A stretch of DNA of 64,000 bases from Lepidostoma basale (Eukaryota; Arthropoda; Insecta; Trichoptera; Lepidostomatidae), in the NCBI GenBank assembly GCA_022606425.2, contig JAHDVF020000988.1:620001-684000 (forward strand). The letters are read 5' to 3'. The position numbers and the translations under genes are program-made. Positions 1-9,956 of the stretch are shown here, piece after piece (the stretch's first letter is position 1; every line of letters begins with the position of its first letter). The notes beneath the pieces were generated by a model. It did not search any database, was not told the DNA's origin, and worked only from the letters and a program-made list of their open reading frames with translations.

Positions 1-257
1 CTAGCCTAATTGAATGAGCCGATCCTGCTAGGCTCACAGCCGTAAGCAGGCCCGTTTAGGGGCTTAAGTTTACCCATTCCTGGATTTTTTTACTAATCTC
101 ATTGTCTGTATTTTATTTTACGTGTCTACATTAAACTTTTCTTAGATATATTGTATAACTAGTACACACTACTTCAAATAAGTACTTTAATATCTCTATA
201 CACTCGGTTCGGATTTTAAATTTACCTCCATTACACATTAAAAAAAATGTATTGAAT

Positions 258-365
258 ACTTCTTCTTCTTCTTCTTCCTCAGCCTATTCCCGTCCACTCC
301 CGGACAAAGGCCTCCTCCATTCGCTTCCATGTCACTCTGTCATGTGCAGACTGCATCCAGGTTAT
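258..365 (-). mobile_element. Non-LTR retrotransposon 3' end (family C)
   Basis: On the minus strand this reads WMQSAHDRVTWKRMEEAFV and then EWTGIG with a stop, followed by a GAA-rich tail seen as TTC repeats on the plus strand. The A-x-DR-x3-W-x3-EEAFV pattern is typical of the extreme C-terminus of RTE-like retrotransposon proteins. A sister fragment lies at 18767-18862 on the plus strand (AQDRVVWKQMEETFV). It is strongly 5'-truncated and not functional. Confidence 0.7.
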
Positions 366-426
366 TCAGACATGTCTGTTCAGGTCATCCTTCCACCGTA
401 GTTGCGGTCGCATTGGGTTGATAGCC

Positions 427-797
427 TTTCACATTACATTAATAAAGATTTTCTTCTTAATGCTTACATCTAATATCAATAGATTGCGCTAGTGTAGATT
501 GAACTAAAATATGTGAAATGTTTCTCAACATGGTAGCATTTATATAACTTTCAAAAATAATTGTCAGACGTGGTGTTCGTAAGAAGGGGCAAATGGGGAA
601 TGTTGTATTACATAAAGCGATCGCTTAACCCAACCAATGACAGGTCATATGTAAGTTCTGTAAACGCCTCGACCACCATATTCTGTTTCCAAATAATTTA
701 CATCTTCGTCTCTATTGAGATACAAATAATTCCTAATGATTAACCCGTAATGGGTAAAATCCAGTATTTGCCTACAAGTATTTGTATACATTCAAAC
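427..797 (+). mobile_element. Family L repeat, near full length
   Basis: This is an unclassified interspersed repeat of about 350 bp. Its landmarks are a start like TTAATAAAGATTTTCTTCTT, a middle block AACCCAACCAATGACAGGTC, a block CATCTTCGTCTCTATTGAG and an end like TTTGTATACATTCAAA. The same blocks recur at about 2655, 8250, 14580, 20555, 20838, 24485, 43050 and 48260 in both orientations. It shows no coding capacity and no obvious A/B boxes. It could be a MITE or the 3' end of a larger element. The open frame at 561-743 lies inside it and is spurious. Confidence 0.75.
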
Positions 798-803
798 ACA
801 CAA

Positions 804-985
804 AAATTAAAACACTGTTTTTTCCACTCTTGAGATTATTTTTCTCGACATGTTTTCAACATCGGGAGAACGATATAAGTTATATGGTTCTCCAGATGAT
901 GAAGGTGTAAGCCTTCGAAACGTGTTGAGAAAAATAAACTCAAAAGTTAAAACAGTTTTTTAATTCATTAAAAATTCACATTATA
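804..985. mobile_element. HHR-1 palindromic repeat, copy 1
   Basis: This is a near-palindromic unit with arms TTTTTTCCACTCTTGAG and its complement CTCAAAAGTTAAAAC about 150 bp apart. Related copies lie at 11022-11222, 23012-23190, 25369-25575 and 56290-56512. The inner part holds a hammerhead-like motif, annotated separately. The inverted layout with a self-cleaving motif is what Penelope-like retroelement pseudo-LTRs show. That assignment is inference, because no reverse transcriptase of that class is present. Confidence 0.6.
888..931 (+). ncRNA. Candidate hammerhead ribozyme (HHR-1)
   Basis: All three helices can be drawn. Stem I is TTCTC (888-892) with GAGAA (927-931). The core is CAGATGA (893-899), one base off the canonical CUGAUGA. 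One extra T sits at 900. Stem II is GAAGG (901-905) with CCTTC (912-916). GAAA is at 917-920. Stem III is a closed A-C/G-T pair with a 2-nt loop, ending in GTT (924-926). The U4-to-A change would probably weaken or abolish cleavage in this copy. Other copies, such as 25400-25443 on the minus strand, end in the better GTC but have other core defects. Confidence 0.5.
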
Positions 986-999
986 TTTTTATTGAGTAG

Positions 1000-1790
1000 A
1001 AAATAGTTTTATATAAAAAATCGAAGAAATATTATCAAAACATTATTTTTCATTACAAGTGTGTTGGTGATTCCCATATTAAAGTGAATAGAATTTATAA
1101 TATACGTTTATCTTACACACATTAGCTGCGTCTCAATTCCACTACTTCTATATTCGCGAGTGCGAAAGAGAAGAAATCGAACATAATATCGAATCGTCAG
1201 TTGGTATCGGTTAAAAAATGAATATTCTAAATTTAAGTCATATTTCGCTAGAATACGGCATTATCAAATGTTTGATAATTCAAATAAAATATAATAAAAC
1301 TTCTACAACAGAAAATAGACGATTTCATTCGTATTAAATATGTCATTGAATATTAATCCAATATTCCAGTTCGCCCCTGATTATAAGGGCCGCCAGACCC
1401 GGCCCAGAGACATCCCTTTGGAGCGGTGTTTACCAATTCAGCGATCTTCCAACCGGCTATGGAAAAAAGTAATTGAATTTTTCATTCTCTCTCTCAAATT
1501 AAAGCCATTACGTAAATTTATTATTTTAATAATGCTTTTTTTCTATTTGGCTTGCTAATATATTGCTGACAACGTTACAGTAGAACGTGATTTATACGGT
1601 ATGCTCACACTAGTTTACCTGTGGAGTCGGCATTTCGCTGGTTATTAGAGGGAGAATCAATTCGTATTGAATGCGTTCATACGAAAGACAAATCAAATAA
1701 TTTAGTATAAAGAACCAGCAATATTAAAATCGAATGGCTTCCTTATAAAATACTTAAAGATCAAGATACTTTTTTATCATATAAAAGTTA
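1000..1790. other. Unassigned region with a complex island
   Basis: This is AT-rich sequence with a more complex, GC-richer block at about 1368-1460. A 72-codon plus-strand frame (1340-1558) overlaps the block, but its second half is low complexity and no domain is recognised. No splice context supports coding. A conserved non-coding element is as likely. Confidence 0.3.
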
Positions 1791-1795
1791 TCTTA

Positions 1796-2365
1796 CTAGT
1801 CCTGACATACTTCTCTGGATTCCTCTACATTCATACATCTTGTCATGCACGCACGTCGATTTCTCCGATTCCTCACGTGACAGAAATTTAATATTTGATT
1901 GATTTTATCGTGCCACGTTTTCCTCGGCCTTCCTCTATTTCTAGCTCCGTACACGTCGTTTACATATACCTTCTTCACCATTCTGTCTTCACTCATGTGT
2001 CCAAACCGTATTAACGACCCTTTCGTTATTTTGTTCATAACACTTTCATTCGCACCATATTCAGCTCTTATATTTGAATTTGACACCGTATCATATACAG
2101 ATTTACCACACATTTGTCTTAGAGATATAATTTCTACTGCATTTATTCTACTTTCATCCTTCTTTTGCCAGTTGCATGCTTTGCTTCCATACGTAAGAGT
2201 CGGTACAAGAATACCATTATGCACTGCCATCTCAGCTTTTTTGGATAGGCTTTTGTTTGCGATGACAACTTAATTAGCACCATTTACTCTGTTGCCTGCC
2301 CCAACCCTGCTTTCAATATCCTTCTCCACTCTCACATCCTTTGTAAACATGCTACTTCTTTTGTT
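1796..2365 (-). pseudogene. RTE-A reverse transcriptase C-terminus (dead)
   Basis: The minus strand encodes the region downstream of the reverse transcriptase palm of the RTE-A family. It has RVGAGNRVNGA, then AVHNGILVPTLTYGSKA, ESRINAVEIISLRQMCG, LIRFGHM and RNRGRPRKTWHDKINQIL. It ends near EESREVCQD, without the usual 3' repeat tail. An in-frame stop after the VNGA part separates two frames. The longest frame is 1796-2230. The same protein tail is best preserved at 6592-7257. It is a decayed insertion with no function. Confidence 0.85.
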
Positions 2366-2654
2366 TCAAATTTAATAGATGATTGCTGTTACTCTTAAAA
2401 TCAAATAAATAAATAAAATTAAAGATTAACACAGGTGATTTAAAAGAAAAGAATTAGAATATATTATGCGATTTATAATAAGGAGAGAAATAATAACACG
2501 TTATTGTAAAGAAGGCATCGAGTCATGTACTGAAGTGATCCCATATCTTCTGGATCTGTATCCAGGCGTTCTATCTCTTGAAAAACCACCCAGATAACTT
2601 TATTAATGACTTATTATATTTTTTTGTGAATGTATACTTAGTAGTAATCTTAAA

Positions 2655-2945
2655 AAAAAAAGTTTGACATATGTAATCAAAAATCTACATAGATGGCATG
2701 TTGAAACTGACATGTGAAGTTAAGCATAGATTTGTAACATATATACAACCTCCAAAAATTTGTCTTACATGGTCATAAAGAAATAGGTGGAATGGGGAAT
2801 GTTGTAATTACATAAATCGTGCGCTTAACCCAACCAATGACAGGTCATAAGTCCTGTAAACACCTTGATCAACCATATTCAGTTTCCAGTTTGCATCTTC
2901 GTCTCTATTGAGATACAATTAAATTTCATGACTTATTATATCTAT
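2655..2945 (+). mobile_element. Family L repeat, 5'-truncated
   Basis: This copy shares the AACCCAACCAATGACAGGTC block and the CGTCTCTATTGAGATACAAT end with the copy at 427-797. Internal small deletions remove part of the middle. The following sequence at 2945-3010 (CTGATGATGTAAGTCATGAAA) resembles a degenerate core-hairpin-GAAA motif but lacks the GUC part. Confidence 0.65.
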
Positions 2946-3009
2946 ATAATATAAACCAGACTGATGATGTAAGTCATGAAAACCGTGAAATTATTTAATT
3001 AATACGATA

Positions 3010-3530
3010 CTTAGCAAAGAACAACTTAATAACCTCGAGGGGTTTTAAGGATACAAGAAATTACAAGTACCTTAACCACTTTATACAGGACGTGGCGTGT
3101 TGTGGCGCTAATGTTAATTTTAGGCACTAAGAGGAAAGGGGAGGGTCATTTGTATGTTAAACGATGAAAAGTCTTATTATACTTTAAAAGTATTTATCAT
3201 AATTTAAAAACGCCTTGTCGGCGACAGCTGAGCCGGGACTCGGACTAATCTCTACAAACGAGATTTTACAGGGAAGAGGTGCTCCCAAAATTCGCCTTCT
3301 AACAATGTTAAAATAAAACAAAATACAATAGTCATCTAAATACAACCAGTAAGAAGGTTTTTCAATATACGAGTACTCGTAGTATACTAATCTAAATATT
3401 ATATAACTAATCTGAAATTTTTTCAAAATATCGTTTTTTGGTAATTAAAAAGCAAAAAAAATCAAGCGTTAAAATATCTATCTATCTATCATAGAATATC
3501 TAATGATGAAGTTAGAAAGTATTAAGTAAG
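3010..3530. other. Region without recognised genes
   Basis: No recognised element was found except a short (CTAT)n microsatellite near 3475-3492. The minus-strand frame 3184-3426 has no family signature. It is AT-rich and probably non-coding. Confidence 0.4.
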
Positions 3531-3532
3531 TA

Positions 3533-3885
3533 AGTATACAAAACTCGGATGTCCTGAGTGATGTAGGTCTATTTGTCCCTGATAATTAGACTCGTCATAG
3601 ACATGCCAGATTGTTTTATTTGCCGCGCTGCTGAACCAACCTGCCAATGGTTATGCCTGTGGGTATATTATTGCTTAATTGGGTCGCCTCGGAGGTCGAC
3701 ATATTTCGTGATAGTGTGAGTTGCCTCAGGGATGCAATATCAATATTAATATTCTTTCTAATTCTTAAGCTTAATTTTTTTTATGCTTCTCTTATAATTT
3801 TTTATAATGAAATTGCAAAAGATCTGGAATCATATGTCTGTAATGTTTGTGATTTTTATTAAAATAAATTAAATTAAATTAAATA
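3533..3885 (+). mobile_element. Jockey/CR1-like retrotransposon 3' end
   Basis: This matches the C-terminal coding tail seen intact at 39009-39503. The shared order is NSDVLSDVGLFVP, then FICRAAEPTCQW, LPVGRLLL-like residues and a short 3' UTR ending in A-rich repeats (AAATTAAATTAAATAAATG). Stops interrupt the frame. Related copies are at 5525-5860 (-), 26283-26720 (+) and 44390-44820 (-). All are 5'-truncated, as expected from target-primed reverse transcription. Confidence 0.7.
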
Positions 3886-3892
3886 AATGAAT

Positions 3893-4078
3893 GTAAGGCG
3901 GATGAATGCGTGATAAATAAAATTAATAAAGGGTCACTAGGATTGTTAGAACATATGGAACGAATGGATGAGGGAAGAATGGTTAAAAAGATATATATAA
4001 GTAGTGTGAATGGGTAAAGAAGTCGAGGAAGGCCAAGGAAGACATGGCATGATCAAATTAATCAATTACTGATCGACA
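3893..4078 (+). mobile_element. RTE-A fragment
   Basis: It reads NECKADECVINKI, GLLEHMERMDEGRMVKKIYISSVNG, a stop, then RGRPRKTWHDQINQLL. This is a diverged subfamily with ISSVNG in place of VNDVNG, also seen at 30105-30585 and 43660-44245. It is truncated at both ends. Confidence 0.75.
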
Positions 4079-4136
4079 CTCAACAATCGAACATCGTGTA
4101 CGAGTATATGAATGTTAAGATACGATGAAAGCGAAA

Positions 4137-4575
4137 ATGGCCGAAAATGAAGTTCTGGTCCCAACCCTTATGCATGGAAGCTAAGCATGGAACTGGCAGA
4201 AGAAAGATGAGGATATAATAAATGCGGTAGAGATGAGGTCCCTAAGACGTATGAGTGGTAGAACGATGTACGACAGAATCTCAAATGTTGATATTAGAAA
4301 GGAATGTAGAGCGAAAGGGTCAAAAAAGTATACGTTAACGATGTAAATGGAGTACGGAGTCGAAGAAGACCGAGGAAAACATGGCATGACCAAATTAATC
4401 AAATGTTAAAGTTAAGTCACGTCAGATGCCGGAAGAATCGACGTGCGTGTATGACTCGCTGTATGAATTTGAAGGAAGGTAGAGAGGTGTGTCAGGATAG
4501 AGTAGTGTGGCGGTCCATTCCCTCTGCCTACCCCTGCGGGAAAACGGTGTGATGGTTTGTTTTTGTTGATAATAT
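4137..4575 (+). mobile_element. RTE-A 3' fragment with TTTG-type tail
   Basis: It covers the RTE-A tail from EVLVPTLMHGS to the family 3' end CCCTGCGGGAAAACGGTGTG followed by ATGGTTTGTTTTTG. A deletion of roughly 100 bp joins the RKECRAK region directly to KKVYVNDVNGVRSRRRPRKTWHDQINQ. The frame is broken. It lies downstream of the fragment at 3893-4078 and looks like an independent insertion. Confidence 0.8.
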
Positions 4576-4929
4576 TCGAACAGTGTGGCAATCTGTCTGT
4601 TCTATCCAACCCTTAGAGAAATGGTCAGAAGGTTATTTAGGTAATAAAATTTATAATATATATATAATATTACATAAGCACATAATAATTTGTACTGCAC
4701 TGTAAAAATTAAGTACAATACACACATTGTACACGTGTAAGTATTATAACTTCCCTACTCTTATGTATGAAACGTGAATTGAGGTTAGTAAATTTTATGT
4801 TGTAATGGAAGTTTCGACATAAATTAGAACAACATTACCGCTGGTACATATTTGAACATAAACTTTGTAAGATACACTCAACAGGAATATCAACTTAATG
4901 TAGCCATTACACTGTCTCCAGCTAAATTA

Positions 4930-5135
4930 CTATAATTTTATTTTTATTTTAATGAATCACTCTTTACATCAACAGCGCGAGCCAAATCTAAAGCTATCAC
5001 ATTGATTCTCGTGACATGTTATAGGTAGCTAATCTATCGCCATTTTATTGTCACGTAAATTCTGGAACACACCAAAGACAGTGTGACAATCACACAGCCA
5101 TTGCCGGGAATCGAACCCATGACCTTAAAGAGAGG
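4930..5135 (-). mobile_element. SINE-1 copy
   Basis: On the minus strand the unit has a polymerase III B-box related to GGTTCGATTCCC (GGGTTCGATTCCCGG at 5107-5121), a GTGTGATTGTCACACTGTCT hairpin and the SINE body GAATTTACGTGACAATAAAA. The body ends in an AT-rich tail. The promoter A-box end is missing. The full-length relatives are 10653-10930 and 46964-47224. Confidence 0.75.
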
Positions 5136-5334
5136 GAGAAATGCTTTGTTTTTATAAATAAAACGAAGTGAGTAGATTTTTAAGATTAACTTAATTTTTC
5201 AATATATAATTGATAATTTCGTGTTTTATCATTTGTTTTATGATCGATAATTTGATAATCATGGCAATCCTCATCTTTCAGTATTTGGTTTACATATGTG
5301 GTAAATAATACGAATGATTACATCCGTTTTCTTA

Positions 5335-5475
5335 AATTTTATTATCTAAGGCATTATCAAATGTTCTGATAATACCTGAGACAGGCGAAACATGTCATTT
5401 ACAGACGTTATCGTTCGTATTAATTATTAAATATGGAGTTTACATCATTGTTCAAGAAATAATTAATACACGTAG
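5335..5475. repeat. PAL-4 palindromic repeat with hammerhead-like block
   Basis: The block CTGATAATACCTGAGACAGG followed by CGAAACATGTCATTTA lies at about 5374-5409. CCT/AGG forms a hairpin directly before CGAAAC and ATGTC. Copies with an inverted partner are at 8740-8900 and 27740-27960. Position 8 of the core is A rather than G, which would disable a hammerhead. It is listed as a relict. Confidence 0.45.
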
Positions 5476-5524
5476 AATTGAGATTAGTGACAGAATATAA
5501 AACATTGCACACATAATTCTGGAT

Positions 5525-5860
5525 CGTTTGCAATTACATAATAAAAAATTATAAGAAAATCATAAAAAAAACTAAAGAGTAAGAACAATAAAGAATCATA
5601 TCATTGATATTGCATCCCTGAGGCAACTCGGAGGCGACATTATCAAGCAATAAGATTGCTCTGCCCACAGGCAAAACCTTTGGCAGGTTGTTTCTGCAGC
5701 GTGGCAAATAAAACAATATGTGCTGTCTTTGACTAAGGTAATTATCAGGGACAAATAGACCTCCATCACTCAGGACATTCGAGTTATGTTTATGGCCGCT
5801 AATCAGCTGATATAAGCTTTGCAGAATGCTGATAAAATATAAAAAATAAATATTTATTAT
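5525..5860 (-). mobile_element. Jockey/CR1-like 3' end
   Basis: On the minus strand it shares the LISGHKHNSNVLSDGGLFVP start, the QRQHILFYLPRCRNNLP block and VGRAILLLDNVASE with the family at 3533, 39009 and 44390. The minus-strand frame (5549-5899) is 5'-truncated and its final residues are non-homologous. It is a dead copy. Confidence 0.75.
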
Positions 5861-5899
5861 ATATAATAATATAACCAATCGAAGTTCTATATTAAACAA

Positions 5900-6428
5900 C
5901 CCAAGGAAAAAATTCGATATTCCAATTTCGGTAACAACCTTTGAAGTTTACTGTAAAATGAATATTAAACCCTGTAAATAAAAGTTATTGTCGATTTGAT
6001 AGTATAATACTGGTCTAAAGTACGTCTCACACATTCACGCCGATAAGTAACGCCTCTGAGTATTTCTCCTTCAAAGCAGAACCCCAGAGACGCATTAAGT
6101 TCTGGCATAATTCTTAATAATAAATCTAATGAGCTAAAAGCCCTACCTGCCTAAGTAGTAAATTTTTATTAAAGGAAATGAAACAGCCGTTACTCGTTCA
6201 TGCTATTTTCATTAACTCGCATCTAGGGGTGACTCGTGGACAAAGGAAAAACATTGTTTGAAAACAAACAAGCTACTCGTATTTTCTAAGAAGGAAATAG
6301 TAAATCGGATTAGCCGTCTATTCTTTTATCAATATTTAATTTTCTTGGCTTCTCCACATTCATAACGCGTGTCTTGTAATTAAATAGATTGTTAACCCGT
6401 CAATTTTAATTATCATTATAATGAATTA
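5900..6428. other. Region without recognised genes
   Basis: This is moderately complex sequence between two retrotransposon fragments. No repeat in this window matches it clearly and no coding signature was seen. Confidence 0.3.
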
Positions 6429-7275
6429 CTACGCTCTACGCGGACGATGCCGTTCTAGCTGCGGATAGTGCGGACGAAATAAAAGTCTAGGTGTCGAGAA
6501 TGTATGAGGTATGTAAGTCAAATGATTAAATGATGAATGTCGGAAAGTCAAAGATGATGGTTTTTGAAAGGGAAGATCAAATGACAATAATTTGAACGAA
6601 GAGAACTTGGAACAGGTGGGAGAATTTGTATATTTAGGTAGCGTGTTCACAGCAGATGGCCGAACGAATAGTGACGACGAAAGAAGGGTTGGTGCGGGTA
6701 ACAAAGTAAATGGAGCTTTAAGAATAGTTATTGGAAACAAGAATTTATCAATGAAAACGAGAACGGCCGTTCACAATGGAGTTCTGGTCCCATCCCTCAT
6801 ATACGAAAGCGAAGCATGTAGCTGGCAGAAGAAGGATGAAAGCAGAATAAATGCGGTAGAGATGAGGTCTCTAAGACGTATGTGTGATAGAACGATAAAC
6901 GACAGAATCTCAAATGCTGATATAAGAAAGGAATGTCGAGCGGAAGAAGGTATTATGAACAAAATTATGAAAGGATCGCTGCTTTGGTTCGGACATATGG
7001 ACCGCATGGATGGAGAAAGAATGGTTAAGAAAGTATACGTTAATGATGTAAATGGAGTACGGAGTCGAGGCAGACCGGGGAAAAAATGGCATGACCAAAT
7101 TAATCAAATTTTAAAGGTTGATCATGTTAGAAGTCGGAGGAATCGACGTGCGTGTATGACTCGTTGTATGAATGTGGAGGAAACTAGAGAGGTTTGCCAG
7201 GATAGAGTAGTGTGGCGATCCATTCTATCTGCCTACCCCTGCGGAGAAACGGCGTGATGGTTTGTTTGTTTGTGT
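6429..7275 (+). pseudogene. RTE-A retrotransposon, best-preserved 3' part
   Basis: This is the most informative transposon copy here. The first codons read LYADDAVLAADSADEI, so the catalytic YADD box of the reverse transcriptase lies at 6437-6448. A stop and a frameshift follow. An open 221-codon frame (6592-7257) then holds LEQVGEFVYLGSVFTADG, RINAVEMRSLRRMC, LLWFGHMDRMDGERMVKKVY, RSRGRPGKKWHDQINQ and the terminal YPCGETA. The 3' end is followed by TGATGG and (TTTG)n. The protein belongs to the endonuclease/reverse transcriptase type of RTE-like elements. The endonuclease and most of the polymerase are missing, so the copy is inactive. Confidence 0.9.
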
Positions 7276-7294
7276 ATGAATTACTGCACCTGAT

Positions 7295-7378
7295 TACTGA
7301 GGGAAAAATAGAGGGTCGACGAGGTATTGGGAAGAAGCGAATCTTCTGGCTTCACAACACAAGGGACTGAACTGTAAA
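7295..7378 (+). mobile_element. RTE-B fragment
   Basis: It reads EGKIEGRRGIGKKRIFWLHNTRD, matching the EGKIEGRRGPGRRKMSWLRN segment of the better copy at 32420-32875. It is a short internal fragment of the C-terminal arm of a second non-LTR family. Confidence 0.65.
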
Positions 7379-7477
7379 CTATTGTTTTAGTATACATTAG
7401 AATAATATATCATTTGAACCCAATTACTGTTGATAGTTTGTTCTTAGCAATTTTTTTAATAATTATTTTGATTTCTC

Positions 7478-7665
7478 ACGATATGTGATAGGGAGCTAAT
7501 CTATCGGCATTTTATTATCACGTTTATTATCACGTTTATTATCACGTTTATTACCTCAGACCAAACACAATGTGACAAACACACTGCCATCGCTGGGAAT
7601 CGAACCCGGGACTTTCAGTATGCCAGTCAGAGCTCTCTGCCATAAAAGTCGTCGTCTTCATGATT
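7478..7665 (-). mobile_element. SINE-1 copy with expanded internal repeat
   Basis: The minus strand holds a B-box-like GGGTTCGATTCCCAG and the SINE-1 body. The stretch TTATTATCACGT is repeated in tandem (about 7512-7552), which is absent from other copies. The A-box side is decayed. The plus-strand frame 7572-7766 is an artefact of the antisense SINE. Confidence 0.7.
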
Positions 7666-8044
7666 CTTCGGTCATTCCGCTCATGTTTAAGTATGTAAAA
7701 TATTTTCTATTTCCATTGATTCAAATCCTTCGAGTTAGATTTTTAAAAATAAAAATAAAACTTTAAATAGTTCTACCCTGAAAACTCTTTCAATTCATAC
7801 ACCATATTTGTATTCAATTTCAAACAAAACAACGTGCTCCATTTCACAAGTTTTTCTTATTTCCGAGTTACGGATACGATTTCGGAGACCTTTTCCAGTA
7901 ATGGATCTTAAAATCTTAATCATAGATGTTCTTGGTTTGTACAGAAACGGCCCGCATCACTACAGTATACTTAATGATAAGTCGCAAGTACATATGTCTT
8001 ATAAATTATGAGCTTGTTGTCAATACGTATGTGTTTGTTCTTCC

Positions 8045-8240
8045 AGCCTTAGTTTTTTAGACGCCCTGATACACCAGGTACTTTATTGGCTTGTTCTAGT
8101 GCCTCGGTATAAAGGTCGTTAGAACTGTAGATCTCTACTTTCCAATTTCCGAATCGCATTACTTGCTCTAAAGTCATATCAACAACGGTCATCTTACACC
8201 TCGAAGGTTGTCTAGATATTGTAACAATTTTGTTTTGCAC
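8045..8240 (-). pseudogene. RTE-D fragment
   Basis: The minus strand reads NKIVTISRQPSRCKMTV, then TLEQVMRFGNWKVEIYSSNDLYTEALEQANKV. It aligns by eye with TKCLTISRQPLRCKLFVDD and EQVMKFRYLSMEVSSRSDLYNEV at 49840-50006. This is the segment after the reverse transcriptase palm of RTE-D. It abuts an inverted family L copy. Confidence 0.75.
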
Positions 8241-8249
8241 AACATTTTG

Positions 8250-8670
8250 AATGTATACAAATTCTTGTAGACAAATACTGGATTTTACCCATTGCGGATA
8301 AATTATTTTTTTATAAGGATTAATTGTATCTCAATAGAGACGAATATGTAAATTGTTTTCTAGGAACAAAATAAGGTGACCGAAGCGCTTACAGGACTTA
8401 TGACCTGTCATTGGTTGGGTTGGGTTAAAAAAAATGTGAAGATAAATGCAGAATTCTAGCATATATACATCTTCCAAAAAATTGTCAGACGTGGTGGTCG
8501 TAAAAAGGGCGGAATGGGGAATGTTGTAAAACATAACGCGACGCTCAACCCAACCAATGACAGGTCATAAGTCCTGTAAGCGCCTCGGCCACCATATTAT
8601 GCTCCCAGAAAACAACTTATTATACATCTTCGTCTCTATTGAGATACAATTAATCCTTATAAAAAAAATT
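8250..8670. repeat. Family L inverted pair
   Basis: The left part (8250-8420) is family L in minus orientation, running from its 3' end ATTTTGAATGTATACAAATT. The right part (8424-8660) is the same family in plus orientation ending in TTGAGATACAATTAATCC. The two halves meet near the GACAGGTC block, giving a large inverted repeat able to form a hairpin. Confidence 0.7.
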
Positions 8671-8739
8671 GTTTTGCTAACTGATATAGCCATAAAATAA
8701 GAATAAAAACGTCTGTATTCTAAGAGTTTTAACATAATT

Positions 8740-8900
8740 TATGTGAATTACATGTTTCGCCTGTCTAAGGCATAATTAAATGATATGTGATACTGTCTTA
8801 CATAAGCGAAACATGTCATTCATACTTATTTTAATAAACCTTCCAGAAAACAGTCGTTTTCATTCGTATTATATATTTAATATGAAGTTTCACATCATTG
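8740..8900. repeat. PAL-4 palindromic repeat
   Basis: The left arm on the minus strand reads GCCTTAGACAGGCGAAACAT, where GCCT/AGGC makes a hairpin before GAAAC. The right arm has GCGAAACATGTCATTCATAC. The unit ends in the shared TTTCACATCATTGTTCAAGA block, also found at 5440 and 27915. The layout resembles paired pseudo-LTR ends. Confidence 0.5.
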
Positions 8901-9402
8901 TTCAAGAAACAAATAATATGCCGCATTAACCCTATGTAAAAACTCTCCTTTAAATAACAAAAAATGTTTTTCACGCGACACCTCAGTCTAAAGAAAAACC
9001 CCTTCTCGTTCACCGTGAGTTTAAAGGCTTTCTGAGTGGAAACTACGAGATCCTTAACTTTTATTTCAACATAAAATCTTGAGTTACAAATTTAAATTGT
9101 ACATATTTATGTAAAGCTTAATCTACGTTATTTTGTATACATAATCATACTTAACTTACAGTCTGCTAATTTCACTAAATTAATTAACACAATGTTAAAT
9201 TAAACAAATACATTAGTATGGATTAGAGACTTTAGAGACCGTAAGACGGCTAGAGGTGTCTATTAAAATGTTGTATTCAAATAACAGAATGATTTTTGGT
9301 TAATAAAGATATTCTTAATTCCATTTTCAAATCTTTAAAACACTTTTTTATAAACAATTTTTTTTAAACTTATTTCAAAATAAATTTTATGATAATAATT
9401 AA

Positions 9403-9660
9403 ATAAAACGATGTTTTTAACTACTTCCACTTTTGTCTTTATTTAGACAGCGACCGGTTTCGCCAAGCTCGCTGGCATCAACAGACTGGTCTCTCGTCGA
9501 TCCCAGTCTGTCAATGCCAGCGAGCCTGGCGAAACCGGTCGCTGTCTAAATAAAGACAAAAGTGGAAGTAGTTAAAAAACATCGTTTTATTTAATTATTG
9601 TTTAAAATGAACTTCCATCAAGAGATTTCAGTAAAATTATTTGATTATCTTAAATTTTAT
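9403..9660. repeat. HHR-3 long palindrome
   Basis: Two arms of about 85 bp (9404-9488 and 9511-9600) are nearly perfect reverse complements, sharing CCACTTTTGTCTTTATTTAG, GACAGCGACCGG and the CGAAAC block. A conserved 60-bp 3' flank (AACTTCCATCAAGAGATTTC) follows and recurs at 38355-38415 and 43487-43560. Related copies are at 38265 and 42886. The element would extrude a cruciform. Confidence 0.75.
9448..9488 (-). ncRNA. Candidate hammerhead ribozyme (HHR-3, left arm)
   Basis: On the minus strand stem I is CAGT with GCTG (one G-U pair). The core is CTGTTGA, followed by one extra T. Stem II is GCCA with TGGC, then GAAA, and a C-CG-G mini stem III ending in GTC. The core differs from CUGAUGA only at position 6. 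The mirrored copy at 9504-9544 (+) and the one at 42944-42984 (-) keep the helices but vary in the core. Confidence 0.4.
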
Positions 9661-9689
9661 GAAATTTGTGAAATGAAATGTAATAGGTA

Positions 9690-9795
9690 GATAATTAATC
9701 GCCATTTTTTATCACGTGAATTCTATACCAGTCCAAAGACAGTGTGAGAGTTATTTTTTTCTTACACTGTCATCGCTGGATATCGCACCCATTTT
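9690..9795 (-). mobile_element. SINE-1 fragment
   Basis: The SINE-1 body (CCAGTCCAAAGACAGTGTGA on the plus strand) is present with a decayed B-box end. It is truncated and mutated. Confidence 0.55.
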
Positions 9796-9956
9796 CCATC
9801 AATAAAGAAGTTTAACTGTCATCACAAACAAAACTTGTAATTATATCATTAAATCATTTTGTTTCTGTTAACAATTTGAAATTATAGTAATTTCACGATT
9901 TTATAATGTAATTATTCTGTAAGTAAATTTGCTCTATTCATTTTTTCACAAAATTA

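Noticed and set aside
1899..2273. 124-codon plus-strand frame rich in Phe, Leu and Ser
   Set aside because: It is the antisense of the RTE-A coding region on the minus strand. The same shadow protein (ICPN...FILLSSFFCQ) recurs opposite other RTE-A copies.
2951..2990. Hammerhead-like CTGATGATGTAAGTCATGAAA
   Set aside because: The core is right but stem II is short, GAAA is followed by ACCGTG, and no GUC site or stem I partner is present.
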